Assembly (NCBI GenBank): GCA_035533095.1
Contig: DATLUM010000050.1
Span: 245,782 to 309,781 of the forward strand
Source: Acidimicrobiales bacterium
GTDB lineage: Bacteria; Actinomycetota; Acidimicrobiia; Acidimicrobiales; Palsa-688
Length of the DNA: 64,000 nucleotides
Direction of reading: 5' to 3'
Part shown: in pieces, positions 35,097-44,556 of the stretch
How the letters are laid out: every line of letters starts with the position of its first letter
Numbering within the stretch: the stretch's first letter is position 1
The notes under the pieces: generated by a model
Database searches by the model: none
Told to the model about the DNA's origin: nothing
Seen by the model: the letters and a program-made list of their open reading frames with translations, nothing else
Program-made: the position numbers and the translations under genes

Positions 35097-35558
35097 TCAG
35101 CCGTGCAGGGCCTGCTCGACGAGCGCTCGGTCCGACTCGTCCGGAGCTTCAGGCGACAACCTCCTGCCCCAACGACGGAACGCGATCACCAACCCGCCTG
35201 CCGCCGCTATCACCGCTATCACCGGCACGACCCACACCACGACGCCGACGCCCTTTGCCTCGGGCTTCTCCAGGATCCCAACGCCGTATGCGTTCACCAG
35301 GCTCGCCAAGATCTGGTTCTCCGACTCGCCCGCTTGCAGGTCCTCACGGATCTGCTTGCGGATCAGCACCGACGCCGGCGCCGGCGACTGGGCAGCCGAC
35401 TGGCCTTCGCAGACGGGGCAGCGCACTTCAGACGCGATGTGCATCGTCCTCGCGTCGAGGCTCGTATCCGTACCGGACCGGTTGGCCCCGATGGCGAGCG
35501 CCACGGCCACGACGATCAGCAGCACCGCCCAAGGAATCCAGCGACGGACCGTCTTCAC
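35097..35558 (-). CDS. ccmH: cytochrome c maturation protein CcmH
   Basis: A 153-residue CcmH: N-terminal membrane helix, the redox motif RCPVCEGQS (about residue 46), the helical bundle IRKQIREDLQAGESENQILASLVNAYG and a second membrane helix. It reduces or holds the CXXCH cysteines of apocytochrome c for heme attachment. It overlaps ccmG by 4 nt in the minus-strand ccm operon. Confidence 0.93.
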   Translation of the reverse strand: MKTVRRWIPWAVLLIVVAVALAIGANRSGTDTSLDARTMHIASEVRCPVCEGQSAAQSPAPASVLIRKQIREDLQAGESENQILASLVNAYGVGILEKPEAKGVGVVVWVVPVIAVIAAAGGLVIAFRRWGRRLSPEAPDESDRALVEQALHG

Positions 35559-36133
35559 AGCTTGGTCGAACTCCGGATCACCGCGTCGAGTTGCGCTGCG
35601 TTCACCCCGCCCACGTATTTCGCGATCACAGTGCCTGCCGGGTCCACCAGGTAGCTCTCAGGCAGCCCTCCGACGCCGTAGTCGACCACCGCCGACCCGT
35701 CGTCGACGGCGGGCCAGGTCGCACCTTGAGCTTTCAGAAAGCTGGCGAGGTTCGGGATGTCCTGGTCGTCGTAGGCGACGGTCAAGATCGTGGCGTCGCC
35801 GGAGGAGTGGTCGCGCTGGAAGGCAAGAAGCTGGGGCATCTCCTGCCTGCACGGCACGCACCAGCTGGCCGCGAAGTTCACCAGCACCCACTTCCCCGAG
35901 AAGCTCGAGAGGGTGACGCTTCCGGTCCCGCCGACGACCCTGCCGCTGATCGCCGGCGCCGGCCTCCCGACGAGCGGGCTCTGCGCGGTCACCTGGCTGG
36001 CGGGGCTCGAAGATGCAAGAACCGCCACCAGCACCGCGATCACCGCGCCCACACCGGCGGACACCCACAGCACCGTGCGCCTCGTGCCCCGCGGGCCGCG
36101 GGTCGCGACCGTCGCGTCTGCGGTGGACGTCAC
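35555..36133 (-). CDS. ccmG: thioredoxin-like protein CcmG/TlpA
   Basis: A 192-residue membrane-anchored thioredoxin-fold protein: N-terminal helix (about residues 20-40), FAASWCVPCRQEMPQL with the CxxC at about residue 91, and a GGLPESYLVDPAG cis-Pro loop. It passes reductant from CcdA to CcmH/apocytochrome c. It overlaps ccmF (4 nt) and ccmH (4 nt). Confidence 0.93.
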   Translation of the reverse strand: MTSTADATVATRGPRGTRRTVLWVSAGVGAVIAVLVAVLASSSPASQVTAQSPLVGRPAPAISGRVVGGTGSVTLSSFSGKWVLVNFAASWCVPCRQEMPQLLAFQRDHSSGDATILTVAYDDQDIPNLASFLKAQGATWPAVDDGSAVVDYGVGGLPESYLVDPAGTVIAKYVGGVNAAQLDAVIRSSTKL

Positions 36134-38103
36134 GGGGTTCCCACCATGACCGGGATCTCCTCTGCACCGACCGTGGCGCCGACCGGGTCGGTCGGCCTAC
36201 GCCGGCGCCTGCCGGGCCACGCTGAGAGCGCCGCGCCGGCGATGATCACGCCGCCGCCGACCCAGATCCACATGACAAGCGGCTCCACGATCACCCCGAC
36301 CACGACCGGCCCGCCCGCTGCCGGCGGCGTTGAGTCCAGCGTCAGGTAGATGTCGCTTGCCGGCCCGGTGCGCACCGAAGGAGTGGGGACCTCCTCGCTG
36401 GCGAAGGGGTAGTCGCTGATCGCCGGGGCGTACACCTTTCCCCCGTCGACGCGAACGTCCGCTGCGACGGCGCTGTGGGTGGCGAAGCTCTCGCTGCGCA
36501 TCCCCAGGAACTTGAACGTGTGCCCGTCGAAATGCGCGGTCTGGCCGGGCTTCAGGGACAGTTGGGTCTGATGGGCGAACGAATGACTCGCAGCAAACGC
36601 GACCGCGATCATCACGACTCCGAGGTGGACGATCATCCCCCCGTTCGCCCTTCCGACGAAACCGCGCCAACCCTGCCGGCGGGTGGCGAGGACAACCTGC
36701 CGCAACGCCGAGGCGCCGGCGAAAGCACCGAGCCCGAACGCGAGCAGCGGGTTGAGCCCGCGCACGCCACCGGCGACGCACGCGACGAGAACACCCGCCG
36801 CCGCGCACGCGGGCCAGAACAAGCGGTGGCGGAGCAGCTCTCCCGACGCCTTGCGCCACGGCAGCACCGGCGCGATCGCCATCAAGAACAGCAGGCACAC
36901 CACGACCGGCATCGTCATCCGGTCGAAGTACGGGGCCCCGACCGTGATCTTCTGCCCGGCGAGCGCCTGCGCTATAAGCGGGAAGATCGTGCCGAGGAGC
37001 ACTATGAGAGCGAACGCACCGAACAGGAGGTTGTTGGCGAGGAACGCCCCTTCTCGTGAGAGAGGCGAATCGATCGCGCCGGGCGAACGCAGCCGGTCGC
37101 CGCGCCACGCGATGAGCGCGATCCCTCCGGCGGCTATCACGCCGAAGAATGCAAGCAGGGCCGCGCCGATCCCCGTGTTGTCGAACGAGTGCACCGACTG
37201 GAGCACACCGGACCGGGTTAGGAACGTCGCGAGGATCGTCAGCGCGAACGTTGCGATCACGAGTGACAGGTTCCAGACTCGTAGCATGCCGCGTCGTTCC
37301 TGGACCATCACCGAGTGCAGGAACGCTGTGCCGGTCAGCCAAGGGATGAAGGCGGCGTTCTCGACCGGGTCCCACGCCCAGTACCCGCCCCAGCCGAGCA
37401 CCTCGTAGCTCCACCACGCTCCGAGGATCACGCCGGCGGTGAGGAAGGCCCACGCGAAGAGCGTCCACCGGCGCGTCTCGATCAACCAGCCCTCGCCCAC
37501 CCTGCCGGTTATGAGGCTGGCGCACGCGAACGCGAACGGGACGGTGAAGCCGACCAGGCCGAGGTAGAGCATCGGCGGGTGGAACGCGACGAGGATGTGG
37601 TTCTGCAACAACGGGTCCGGACCGGGCCCGTCGGTCGGCGTGGCACCGTGAATTGTCGCGAACGGGTTGGACACCGTCGCCATGAGGCCGAAGAAGAAGG
37701 CTGCTACCGCGAAACCGATCGCCGTCGCCCAGCCGACAAGCGCGTCGGCCGTCCGGCGGCGGAAATGGAAGGCTACGGCTGCGAGGTACAGCGCCAGTAT
37801 CAGGCCCCAAAGCAGGATCGAGCCGGCGAGGTTGGACCACATCGCGGTGATGCGGAACACAGGTGGTGTCGCGAGGCTGTCGTTGTTGGCGACGTACTGC
37901 AGGGAGAAATCGCGCGTCCACAGCGCGTGCTCCAACGCCGCCGTCGCGACGACCGCTCCGAGCAGGATCACCCAGGTGTACGTCCGTCCCACCCGCAGGA
38001 GGTTCTCCCGGCCGCTGACGAGACCGGTCACGAGCACGCCACAACCGATGACGGCGCCGGCAAGGGCGAGTAGGACGGCGGCTTCACCGATCGCCGCGTT
38101 CAC
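36130..38103 (-). CDS. ccmF: heme lyase CcmF
   Basis: A 657-residue integral membrane protein with many hydrophobic helices and the tryptophan-rich heme-handling motif WGGYWAWDPVENAAF, plus the conserved SQGPGPDP-like loop region seen as TDGPGPDPLLQNH. CcmF with CcmH attaches heme to apocytochrome c. The GTG start at 38103 overlaps the ccmE stop (GTGA); the frame is open further upstream through ccmE, but those starts conflict with ccmE coding. Confidence 0.94.
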   Translation of the reverse strand: MNAAIGEAAVLLALAGAVIGCGVLVTGLVSGRENLLRVGRTYTWVILLGAVVATAALEHALWTRDFSLQYVANNDSLATPPVFRITAMWSNLAGSILLWGLILALYLAAVAFHFRRRTADALVGWATAIGFAVAAFFFGLMATVSNPFATIHGATPTDGPGPDPLLQNHILVAFHPPMLYLGLVGFTVPFAFACASLITGRVGEGWLIETRRWTLFAWAFLTAGVILGAWWSYEVLGWGGYWAWDPVENAAFIPWLTGTAFLHSVMVQERRGMLRVWNLSLVIATFALTILATFLTRSGVLQSVHSFDNTGIGAALLAFFGVIAAGGIALIAWRGDRLRSPGAIDSPLSREGAFLANNLLFGAFALIVLLGTIFPLIAQALAGQKITVGAPYFDRMTMPVVVCLLFLMAIAPVLPWRKASGELLRHRLFWPACAAAGVLVACVAGGVRGLNPLLAFGLGAFAGASALRQVVLATRRQGWRGFVGRANGGMIVHLGVVMIAVAFAASHSFAHQTQLSLKPGQTAHFDGHTFKFLGMRSESFATHSAVAADVRVDGGKVYAPAISDYPFASEEVPTPSVRTGPASDIYLTLDSTPPAAGGPVVVGVIVEPLVMWIWVGGGVIIAGAALSAWPGRRRRRPTDPVGATVGAEEIPVMVGTP

Positions 38104-38618
38104 GGCGTCCCCGTGGTCGTGGGGGTTTGCGGTAGCTGCGATTTCAGCCGGTCGGGGTGCGCCTCGGTGTAGCTCGCCGAGTGCTTCACCATGATCTGAT
38201 CGGCCTGGTACACGTCGCCCTGCCAGTGACCTTCGAGGACGACCGGAATCCCGGGCTTGAACAGTTGCGGCGGCTGCTGGCCGTCCACCACGGGAACGCT
38301 GACCCCGTTGGCGATGATCGAGAACTTCGTCATCCCGCCGGCCTGCTCGACGCCGGGTTCCACCGTCCCTTCGATGCGGAACTGCCGCGTGCCGAGCGAC
38401 GAGCGGTCGGCGACCGCCTGGTCGGCTGTCTTGAAGTACACCGTGGCGTTGTCTAGCCCCTCGAAGAGCAGAAAACCGAGCGCCCCGGCAACGACGATCC
38501 CCGCGACGGCGCGCCGGCGCCACGAGGTCAGGTAGGCGCGACGGCGCAGGCGCGGAGCGGGAGGCACACCCCCGCCGGCCAGAGGCAACGATGAGTCGGT
38601 CGCCGTGTTCAGCGCCAC
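38100..38618 (-). CDS. ccmE: heme chaperone CcmE
   Basis: A 172-residue CcmE: N-terminal helix (about residues 38-57), beta-barrel OB fold (FRIEGTVEPGVEQ, FSIIANGVSVPVV, VVLEGHWQGDVYQAD) and the heme-binding H-x3-Y motif in VKHSASYTE (about residue 145). The heme-binding residue is histidine, as in Proteobacteria, not the cysteine found in some archaeal/bacterial variants. GTG 38618 was chosen because it lies within the end of ccmD and removes an unrelated N-terminal extension. Confidence 0.92.
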   Translation of the reverse strand: MALNTATDSSLPLAGGGVPPAPRLRRRAYLTSWRRRAVAGIVVAGALGFLLFEGLDNATVYFKTADQAVADRSSLGTRQFRIEGTVEPGVEQAGGMTKFSIIANGVSVPVVDGQQPPQLFKPGIPVVLEGHWQGDVYQADQIMVKHSASYTEAHPDRLKSQLPQTPTTTGTP

Positions 38619-38740
38619 GTCTTCTCGCCGTTCGGAGCCGAGCGACGCGCGAGCACCTTGCCGCGGCGGATGGTCCGCCAGGCGTACACGATGACAAGCG
38701 CAGCCGTGGCCCCCCAACCACCGGCGACGTACCCGTTCAC
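38609..38740 (-). CDS. ccmD: CcmD-like small membrane protein
   Basis: A 43-residue protein: MNGYVAGGWGATAALVIVYA then W-R-T-I-R-R-G-K, i.e. one membrane helix followed by a basic tail, exactly the CcmD layout. GTG 38740 overlaps the ccmC stop by 4 nt (GTGA) and its TGA lies 10 nt inside ccmE, the expected position in ccmCDE. CcmD links CcmAB-C to release of heme-loaded CcmE. Too short for usual ORF cut-offs. Confidence 0.8.
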   Translation of the reverse strand: MNGYVAGGWGATAALVIVYAWRTIRRGKVLARRSAPNGEKTWR

Positions 38741-39504
38741 AGCTCGACCTCCGCGCCCACGCGCGGGGCCACTCCCGCCGGCGCGATCACACCGCCCTCG
38801 GCGCGGCGCTCCATCAGGGCCGCCGCGAAGCCATCTTCCTCGAAGCGGTCCTCGAGCACCTCAACCCGGTATCGGTGGACCAGCAGCCACGAGAAGAGCA
38901 GCGCGTACGCCACGAACGACGCCAGCATGCTGACCAGCTGCCACCCATGGATGCTCGGGTTGGAGCGCAGCAGGGTGTTGCCCTGGTGGAGCGTCTGCCA
39001 CCACGTGGTCGCTTCATGGTCGACCGGGACGAGCACCGCCGCCATGACGGCCGCTATCGCGCAACGCCGGGCCCTCGAGTCCGGGTCCCCGCCGGTCCGG
39101 CGCAACGCGAGGTAGCCAACGAACACAGCGAACAGCAGCGCCGTCAACGTCAGGCGCGCGTCCCACGTCCACCACACCCCCCAGGAGCCCCGGCCCCAGA
39201 TCGAACCCGACACCAGCGTTATGGCGCAGAAGAGCACACCCACCTCCGCCGACGCGGCGGCGAGGCGATCCCACCTCCGGCTGCGGGTCCGTGGCCACAG
39301 GTAAGCGAGGCTCGCGAGCGCGCACAGGCCGAAGCCGGCGTAGCAGGCGGTAGCCGCGCCGGGGTGCACGTAGATGAGCCGAACCAGCTGGCCCTGTGTC
39401 ACGTCCGGCGGCGACACCACCAGGCCCAGCCATGCCGTCACCGCGACGGCGACGAGAGACGCCGCGCCTAGCACGCGGGTCACGCGGTCCGCGGTGCCGT
39501 TCAC
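38737..39504 (-). CDS. ccmC: heme handling protein CcmC
   Basis: A 255-residue membrane protein with six helices, the WWTWDARLT tryptophan-rich motif and flanking histidines (YVHPGAA and the PVDHEATTWWQTLHQG segment). It delivers heme to CcmE. The GTG start at 39504 overlaps the ccmB stop (GTGA) and has GGAGGAAG upstream. The C-terminal ~35 residues are a charged extension. Confidence 0.94.
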   Translation of the reverse strand: MNGTADRVTRVLGAASLVAVAVTAWLGLVVSPPDVTQGQLVRLIYVHPGAATACYAGFGLCALASLAYLWPRTRSRRWDRLAAASAEVGVLFCAITLVSGSIWGRGSWGVWWTWDARLTLTALLFAVFVGYLALRRTGGDPDSRARRCAIAAVMAAVLVPVDHEATTWWQTLHQGNTLLRSNPSIHGWQLVSMLASFVAYALLFSWLLVHRYRVEVLEDRFEEDGFAAALMERRAEGGVIAPAGVAPRVGAEVEL

Positions 39505-40169
39505 GCTTCCTCCAGCAGCGTCGCGAACCCTACGACGCCTAGGGTGAGGTAGATCGCATCGAACGCTCCGAGAAGGATGAGCCAGCGCCAGCCATCGGTC
39601 GCGGATAGGCCCAGTGCCGCCATCCAGCATTGCGTGGCACCCAGGATCACCGGGGCGACGACGGGAAGAACGAGCAGCGGCAGCAGCGTCTCGCGCACCC
39701 GAAGGCCCGCGGCCATCATCCCGTACACCACGCCGGCGGCCGCCAATCCCACCGTCGCAGCAGCAGCGCTCAGCACCAGAAGACCCGGATCGGTCAGGTC
39801 GGTCCCGAAGAGCACCACGACCCCGACCCCGAGGATGACCTCGAGAGCCGCTAGCTGCACCGCAACCGCGGCGACCTTCCCGAGGAACACGCCGGCGGGA
39901 TCCAGACCGCTCAGCCGAAGACCATCGCGAGCCCCGTCCGCCGCCTCCACCGCGAAGCTGCGCTGCACCGACAGCAGCGCGCACAGGAGCACCGCCACCC
40001 AGAACAGACCCGGTGTCACCCTGGAGAGAAGCGTGTGGTTCTGGTCGAACGCGAAGCCGAAGAGCAGCAGGACGAGGATGGCGTACGGAGCCACCTGTGT
40101 CGTGGTAACCCGGCTGCGCATCTCGACCCTCAAGTCCTTCCCTCCCACGAGGAGCGCGTCACGCCACAT
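39501..40169 (-). CDS. ccmB: ABC exporter permease CcmB
   Basis: A 222-residue CcmB with six hydrophobic helices; start DALLVGGKDLRVEMRSRVTTTQ is typical, as is the GLDPAGVFLGKVAAV loop. With CcmA it forms the ATPase that releases holo-CcmE from CcmC. The start overlaps the end of ccmA by 11 nt. Confidence 0.93.
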   Translation of the reverse strand: MWRDALLVGGKDLRVEMRSRVTTTQVAPYAILVLLLFGFAFDQNHTLLSRVTPGLFWVAVLLCALLSVQRSFAVEAADGARDGLRLSGLDPAGVFLGKVAAVAVQLAALEVILGVGVVVLFGTDLTDPGLLVLSAAAATVGLAAAGVVYGMMAAGLRVRETLLPLLVLPVVAPVILGATQCWMAALGLSATDGWRWLILLGAFDAIYLTLGVVGFATLLEEA

Positions 40170-40839
40170 TCGCCGGGCTCCTCGGGGGCAAAGACATCAC
40201 GTCGACGCTCGTGGCGCCGCCAGCGAGGGTCACCGTCCGCGCAGCGAGCGAACGAGCGCGCTCGTGCTCGTGGGACGCCAGCACCACGGTCGCACCGCGC
40301 GCCGAAGCCTCGCGGACAGCCGCGTCCAGCACGTCACGATGTTCGGAATCGAGCCCCGCGTGAGGCTCGTCGAGCAACCAGACCTCGGGGTCGCGCGCCA
40401 CGAGCACCGCGATGGCGGCGCGCCGGCGCTGCCCGGCGGACAGCGCTGCGACCGGCGTGTCGGGTAGGCGACCGGTCAGACCGAGGCGCTCGAGCGAAGG
40501 AGCGACCTTGTCGAGCGAACCACGCGCGGCACGGACGGCGAAGCGCACGTTCTCCGCGACGCTCAGGTCGTCGTAGAGGAAGCTGGAGTGGCCGAGCATG
40601 CCCACCCGCCGCCGGACGGCTCTCGGATTGGAGACGAGGTCCTCGCCGAGCACCCAGGCCTCGCCCGCGACCACTGGAAGCAGGCCGGCGCAAGCCCGCA
40701 AGAGGCTGGTCTTGCCGGCGCCGTTGGCGCCTGCGACCGCGACGATCTCGCCGGCGGCCACCTCGAGGTCCACGCCCGCCAGGACGGGGAATCGGCCGAC
40801 CAGAGCAACAGCAGAACGAAAACAGATGACGGGGTCCAT
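40159..40839 (-). CDS. ccmA: ABC exporter ATP-binding protein CcmA
   Basis: A 226-residue ABC ATPase: Walker A GANGAGKTS (about residue 38), signature LSAGQRRR, Walker B VWLLDEPHAGLD and switch His in VLASHE. First gene of the ccm cluster after ccdA. A possible -10 (TACGGT, 40858-40853) lies 13 nt before the ATG, giving a very short leader. Confidence 0.92.
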   Translation of the reverse strand: MDPVICFRSAVALVGRFPVLAGVDLEVAAGEIVAVAGANGAGKTSLLRACAGLLPVVAGEAWVLGEDLVSNPRAVRRRVGMLGHSSFLYDDLSVAENVRFAVRAARGSLDKVAPSLERLGLTGRLPDTPVAALSAGQRRRAAIAVLVARDPEVWLLDEPHAGLDSEHRDVLDAAVREASARGATVVLASHEHERARSLAARTVTLAGGATSVDVMSLPPRSPANVA

Positions 40840-40896
40840 GGCGGCCGCATAAACCGTACCTACAACCGGTCACCCGCTGCCATCCGGGGCGTCCCG

Positions 40897-41682
40897 CTAG
40901 ACGCTGGACAGGCGGCCTAATCCGATCGCGTCGAGGACGTCGGAGAACCACGTCGACAGAAGGTGGAGACTGTGGGTGACCAGCAGCACACCCAGCCCTG
41001 CGAGGAGCAGCCCCGAGACGAGATTGATGGCCCTGACGTGCGTCTTCGCGAAGCGGAGCAGGCCGGCCATCCGGCCGAACGCCACGCCTGCCACGACAAA
41101 CGGCACCCCGAGGCCGAGCGAGTAGGCCACGAGCATGGCCTCGCCCCTAGCCAGCGTGTGGGTGTAGCTGGCCAGGCCGATAACAGCGGCCAGCACCGGT
41201 CCGATGCAAGGCGTCCAGCCGACGGCGAACGCCATCCCCATCACCGGTGCCGCCCACTCGCCCAGTTGCGACGGCGAAACGTGGAAACGACGCTCGCGCA
41301 TCAACCACGCCGGCCTCACGACACCCGCCAGCAGCACCCCGCCGGCGATTATCACCACACCCGCAGCGGTGTCGAGAGCTCCCTGGTGGTTGCGCAGACC
41401 CTGACCTATCCCCGACGCGGTGGCCTCGATGAGGGCGAACACGACGGTGAACCCCGCCACGAACAGCAGCGTCGACCGCAGCAGCCGGCGCTGGTCAGGC
41501 TTGGTCGCAACCGCCAGGTCGGCGGCGCCGACGCCCGACATCATGGACAGGTACGACGGTACGAGGGGCAGCACGCAGGGCGACAGGAACGAGATGATGC
41601 CCGCGCCGAAAGCGACCACGAAGCCAACCGGCGAGTGGAGGACGAGCGCGTTTCCTTGCATGGTCGGCGTCCATGATGGCAT
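40897..41682 (-). CDS. ccdA: thiol-disulfide transporter CcdA
   Basis: A 261-residue, six-helix membrane protein of the CcdA/DsbD-beta type, carrying reducing equivalents from thioredoxin across the membrane to CcmG. The two redox cysteines are in SFLSPCVLPLVPSYLSMMSG and GWTPCIGPVLAA. ATG 41682 gives an 8-residue longer N-terminus than ATG 41661. It is 57 nt upstream of ccmA on the same strand, completing the thiol branch of c-type cytochrome assembly. Confidence 0.92.
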   Translation of the reverse strand: MPSWTPTMQGNALVLHSPVGFVVAFGAGIISFLSPCVLPLVPSYLSMMSGVGAADLAVATKPDQRRLLRSTLLFVAGFTVVFALIEATASGIGQGLRNHQGALDTAAGVVIIAGGVLLAGVVRPAWLMRERRFHVSPSQLGEWAAPVMGMAFAVGWTPCIGPVLAAVIGLASYTHTLARGEAMLVAYSLGLGVPFVVAGVAFGRMAGLLRFAKTHVRAINLVSGLLLAGLGVLLVTHSLHLLSTWFSDVLDAIGLGRLSSV

Positions 41683-41720
41683 CAGCTGCCCGAATCCCGC
41701 CCGCGGCTAGCTTCGATCCC

Positions 41721-42188
41721 GTGCCGGTTACACGGGATGCGGTTTGGCCTGGACCGTTCCGCTGGCCGCTCGCGCTCGGCGCGGGGGCGATGTGCGAGCT
41801 GGTTTCGTCGTTGTGGGTCGGCGGTGCCGCCGGGCTCGCGCTGCTGATCGCCGGCTACGCCCTGCTGATCTGCTTCGCCGCGCGCAACCTGGCGATCGCC
41901 GGCGCCGTGCTGGTGATCGTCGGTCTCGTGGCCAACCTGACGGTGATGGCCGTCGACGGTGGAATGCCTGTCCGCGGCCTTCCGCCGGCGTCGGGCTTCG
42001 GTCCGCGCCACCACGGTCAGGGACCGGCGGATCACCTGACCGCCCTCGGCGACGTCGTGGCGGTACCGGCGCTGGGCGAGGTCTTCTCGGCGGGCGACCT
42101 CCTTCTCGCCGCCGGCGTGGCGACGATGCTGGTAAGTGTCAACCCGACCGGCTGGCGGCGCCGCCGCCGGGCAGCCGCGAGCAGTTGA
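41721..42188 (+). CDS. DUF5317-like membrane protein
   Basis: A 155-residue protein with three or four hydrophobic helices and the DUF5317-type features DGGMPV and [27 protein letters not shown]. Function unknown. GTG 41721 is preceded by TAGCTT at 41708-41713 (7-nt gap), suggesting a leaderless transcript; an upstream ATG at 41673 would overlap the divergent ccdA. The stop overlaps the glycosyltransferase start (TTGA). Confidence 0.68.
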   Translation: MPVTRDAVWPGPFRWPLALGAGAMCELVSSLWVGGAAGLALLIAGYALLICFAARNLAIAGAVLVIVGLVANLTVMAVDGGMPVRGLPPASGFGPRHHGQGPADHLTALGDVVAVPALGEVFSAGDLLLAAGVATMLVSVNPTGWRRRRRAAASS

Positions 42189-43300
42189 GGCCGGTCGCGG
42201 CCAGCATCTCGTTCCGCCTGGGCGGCGCCGACGGCGTCTCGGTTGAGGCCGCGAAATGGCAGTGGGCACTCGGGCAGCTCGGGTTCGACGTGGTGACGAT
42301 CGCCGGCGACGGCCCCGTGGACGTCACGATCCCCGGGCTCTCTCCGGGCGAGTGGCTCACCGGTTCCCACGCGCCCCCAGTGGACGCGAGGCAACTCGAG
42401 GAGGCTCTCCGGGGCGTCAGCGTGGCCATAGTCGAGAACCTGTGCTCGCTCCCGCTCAACCCTGCCGCCTCCCGGGCTGTCGCCGACGCCCTCAGAGGCC
42501 GTGCAGCGGTCATGCGCCACCACGACCTGCCCTGGCAGCGGGCGCGATTCGCCGGCCATCCACCGCCGGCTGACGACGCCGCCTGGGCGCACGTGACCAT
42601 CAACGACCTCTCCCGCGCGCAGCTCGCCTCCCACGGCATCCGGGCGACGGTCGTCCGCAACGCCTTCCGGCTCGATCCGCCCGCCGGAGACCGCAACCTG
42701 ACCCGCCGCAACCTCGGAATCGGCGACGGAGTGCGACTGCTCCTGCAGCCGACCCGCGCCATCGCGAGGAAAGGCGTTCCCGACGGGCTGGCGCTCGCCG
42801 AGGCGATCGACGCCGCTTACTGGATCCTCGGCCCGGTGGAGGAGGGATACGGGCCCGAGCTCGAACGCGTCCTCGCCGGCGCGAAGGTCCCGGTTTTTCG
42901 CGGTCCGGTCCCTCCGATACGCGGCGCCGCCGGCGTGGAGCACGCGTACGCCGCCTGCGACGCGGTCGTGTTCCCGTCGGTGTGGGAGGGGTTCGGGAAT
43001 CCTCCGGTCGAAGCGGCGGTGTACAAGAGGCCGGTGGCGGTCGGTCCTTATCCCGTCGCGGCGGAGTTGCGCGAACTGGGGTTCGCGTGGTTCGACACGG
43101 CTGATCCGGCGCAGCTGCGCTCGTGGTTGGAGGAGCCGGACACGTCGCTGCTGGAGAGGAACGAGACCGTTGTCAGGCGCCACCTGTCGATCGACGACCT
43201 GCCGGCGAGAGTCGGCGCTGTGCTCGCCTCGATCGGGGCGCTACCGGCCGGCGGGGGGCATGAGGCGGAAGCGCCGCCTGCGCGCCTTGACGGCAAGTAG
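42185..43300 (+). CDS. glycosyltransferase (GT4-like)
   Basis: A 371-residue glycosyltransferase. The C-terminal donor-binding half shows [16 protein letters not shown] and [18 protein letters not shown], the typical E-x7-E GT4 pattern; the N-terminal half has [14 protein letters not shown] and a [12 protein letters not shown] segment. It transfers a nucleotide-sugar to an unknown acceptor. The TTG start at 42185 overlaps the DUF5317 gene by 4 nt. No glycan cluster surrounds it. Confidence 0.82.
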   Translation: MRPVAASISFRLGGADGVSVEAAKWQWALGQLGFDVVTIAGDGPVDVTIPGLSPGEWLTGSHAPPVDARQLEEALRGVSVAIVENLCSLPLNPAASRAVADALRGRAAVMRHHDLPWQRARFAGHPPPADDAAWAHVTINDLSRAQLASHGIRATVVRNAFRLDPPAGDRNLTRRNLGIGDGVRLLLQPTRAIARKGVPDGLALAEAIDAAYWILGPVEEGYGPELERVLAGAKVPVFRGPVPPIRGAAGVEHAYAACDAVVFPSVWEGFGNPPVEAAVYKRPVAVGPYPVAAELRELGFAWFDTADPAQLRSWLEEPDTSLLERNETVVRRHLSIDDLPARVGAVLASIGALPAGGGHEAEAPPARLDGK

Positions 43301-43465
43301 GCTCGTGCCCGGGCGGCGAGCAGGCCGTGGCCGAAGCGGCTCTGGAGGGCGCGACGTGACTCGGGCAGGCGACGGGTTGGGCGGCCTCACATGGCAGGAT
43401 TTCGGCGCACGTGACCCGCTTCCTGCACAGCTGGACGAAGCGGTCAATTACACAAAAAGAGAAGA
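43301..43465. other. 165-bp gap upstream of TetR gene
   Basis: No gene is supported here. The last 30 bp are AT-richer than the surroundings (CAATTACACAAAAAGAGAAG) and include an AGAGAAG ribosome-site-like stretch just before ATG 43466. No convincing palindromic TetR operator was found. Confidence 0.4.
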
Positions 43466-44146
43466 ATGGACTTGAAGGGGTCCGACAGCCCGGTGACCCA
43501 GCCGAAGATCAGCGAGCTGCGCCACAGACTCCCCGCCGCGCAGAGGCGCAGCCAGCTGCTCGACGTGGCGATCGAGCGCTTCGCTGCCGGTGGGTTCCAT
43601 GCAACTTCGATGGACGACATAGCTGACGCCGCTGGGGTCACGAAGCCGGTTCTCTACCAGCACTTCCACTCCAAAAGGCAGCTATACCGCGAGTTGCTCG
43701 ACACGGTCGGCCAGGAACTTCTCGAAGCCGTCGCCACCAGCGCGGCCGCGGAAACGGCTCCGTTCCGGCGCGTCCTCGCCGGCTTCTGCGCCTACTTCAA
43801 GTTCGTGCGCGACAAGACGGCCGGGTTCCAGTTGCTGTTCGGGAGTGGCGCCCGGCGCACCGACGAGTTCGCCGACTCGGTCAGAAAGCTCGAGGAGAGC
43901 GTTGCCGCGACCATCGGCTCTTTTATCGACGCGGACATAGAAGGCGAGCATCGTCACCTCCTCGGCTACGCGATCGTCGGGTTGGCCGAGGTCGCCGGCC
44001 GGCACTGGGTGACCCAGAGCGAAGCGGGTGACGCCAAGCTGAGCAAGGCGGAGGGGGACCGGCTGGCTCAACAACTGGCCGACTTCGCCTGGGCGGGTCT
44101 GCGGGGATTACCCGGCGGCGCGACGCGGGAAGGGACCGGCTCTTGA
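43466..44146 (+). CDS. TetR-family transcriptional regulator
   Basis: A 226-residue TetR regulator. The HTH occupies about residues 28-72 (RSQLLDVAIERFAAGGFHAT, MDDIADAAGVTKPVLYQHF), followed by an all-helical ligand domain. Ligand unknown. It overlaps a PaaI-type thioesterase gene by 4 nt, suggesting acyl-CoA-related control, and it is a candidate for binding the GTTACC-GAAA-GGTAAC palindrome at 47.8 kb. Confidence 0.9.
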   Translation: MDLKGSDSPVTQPKISELRHRLPAAQRRSQLLDVAIERFAAGGFHATSMDDIADAAGVTKPVLYQHFHSKRQLYRELLDTVGQELLEAVATSAAAETAPFRRVLAGFCAYFKFVRDKTAGFQLLFGSGARRTDEFADSVRKLEESVAATIGSFIDADIEGEHRHLLGYAIVGLAEVAGRHWVTQSEAGDAKLSKAEGDRLAQQLADFAWAGLRGLPGGATREGTGS

Positions 44147-44556
44147 GCGCGGGCCCCCGCGTGCCGCCCAGCTGCGATCTGACGCTCGGCATGGTCTGCC
44201 TGGACAAAACCACTCCCGGCGTGACCGTGTGGCAGATGCGCGCCGGCGAGCACATGGCCAACCCGATGGGTGTGGTGCAGGGCGGCTTCTTGGCATCCTT
44301 CGCCGACTCGGCGATGGCCACGTCGACCGTGACGAACCTCCAGGGACGCAAGGCGTACACCGCCAACACCGAACTGAAGATCAGCTTCGTCAGAGCTGCG
44401 CCCGTCGGCGAGACCTACACGTGCACCGCTCGTGTGATCGGAGGCGGCCGACGGGTGACGTTCGTCGAAGCCGAGATCACCGACACCGACGGCCGGCTGA
44501 TCGCGAAGGCTTCGTCGACGTACCTGCTGACGCCGCGCGATTCAGAGGCGGTCTAG
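44143..44556 (+). CDS. PaaI-family hotdog thioesterase
   Basis: A 137-residue hotdog-fold acyl-CoA thioesterase: NPMGVVQGGFLASFADSAMA holds the catalytic Asp and the helix of the PaaI/4HBT family, followed by KAYTANTELKISFVRAAPVG. TTG 44143 overlaps the TetR stop (TTGA). The 3' end overlaps the convergent peroxiredoxin gene by 15 nt. Confidence 0.85.
   Translation: MSAGPRVPPSCDLTLGMVCLDKTTPGVTVWQMRAGEHMANPMGVVQGGFLASFADSAMATSTVTNLQGRKAYTANTELKISFVRAAPVGETYTCTARVIGGGRRVTFVEAEITDTDGRLIAKASSTYLLTPRDSEAV

Noticed and set aside
36130..38721. 863-codon minus-strand frame suggesting a CcmE-CcmF fusion
   Set aside because: The first 206 codons are an out-of-frame reading of ccmE; CcmF starts at the GTG overlapping the ccmE stop.
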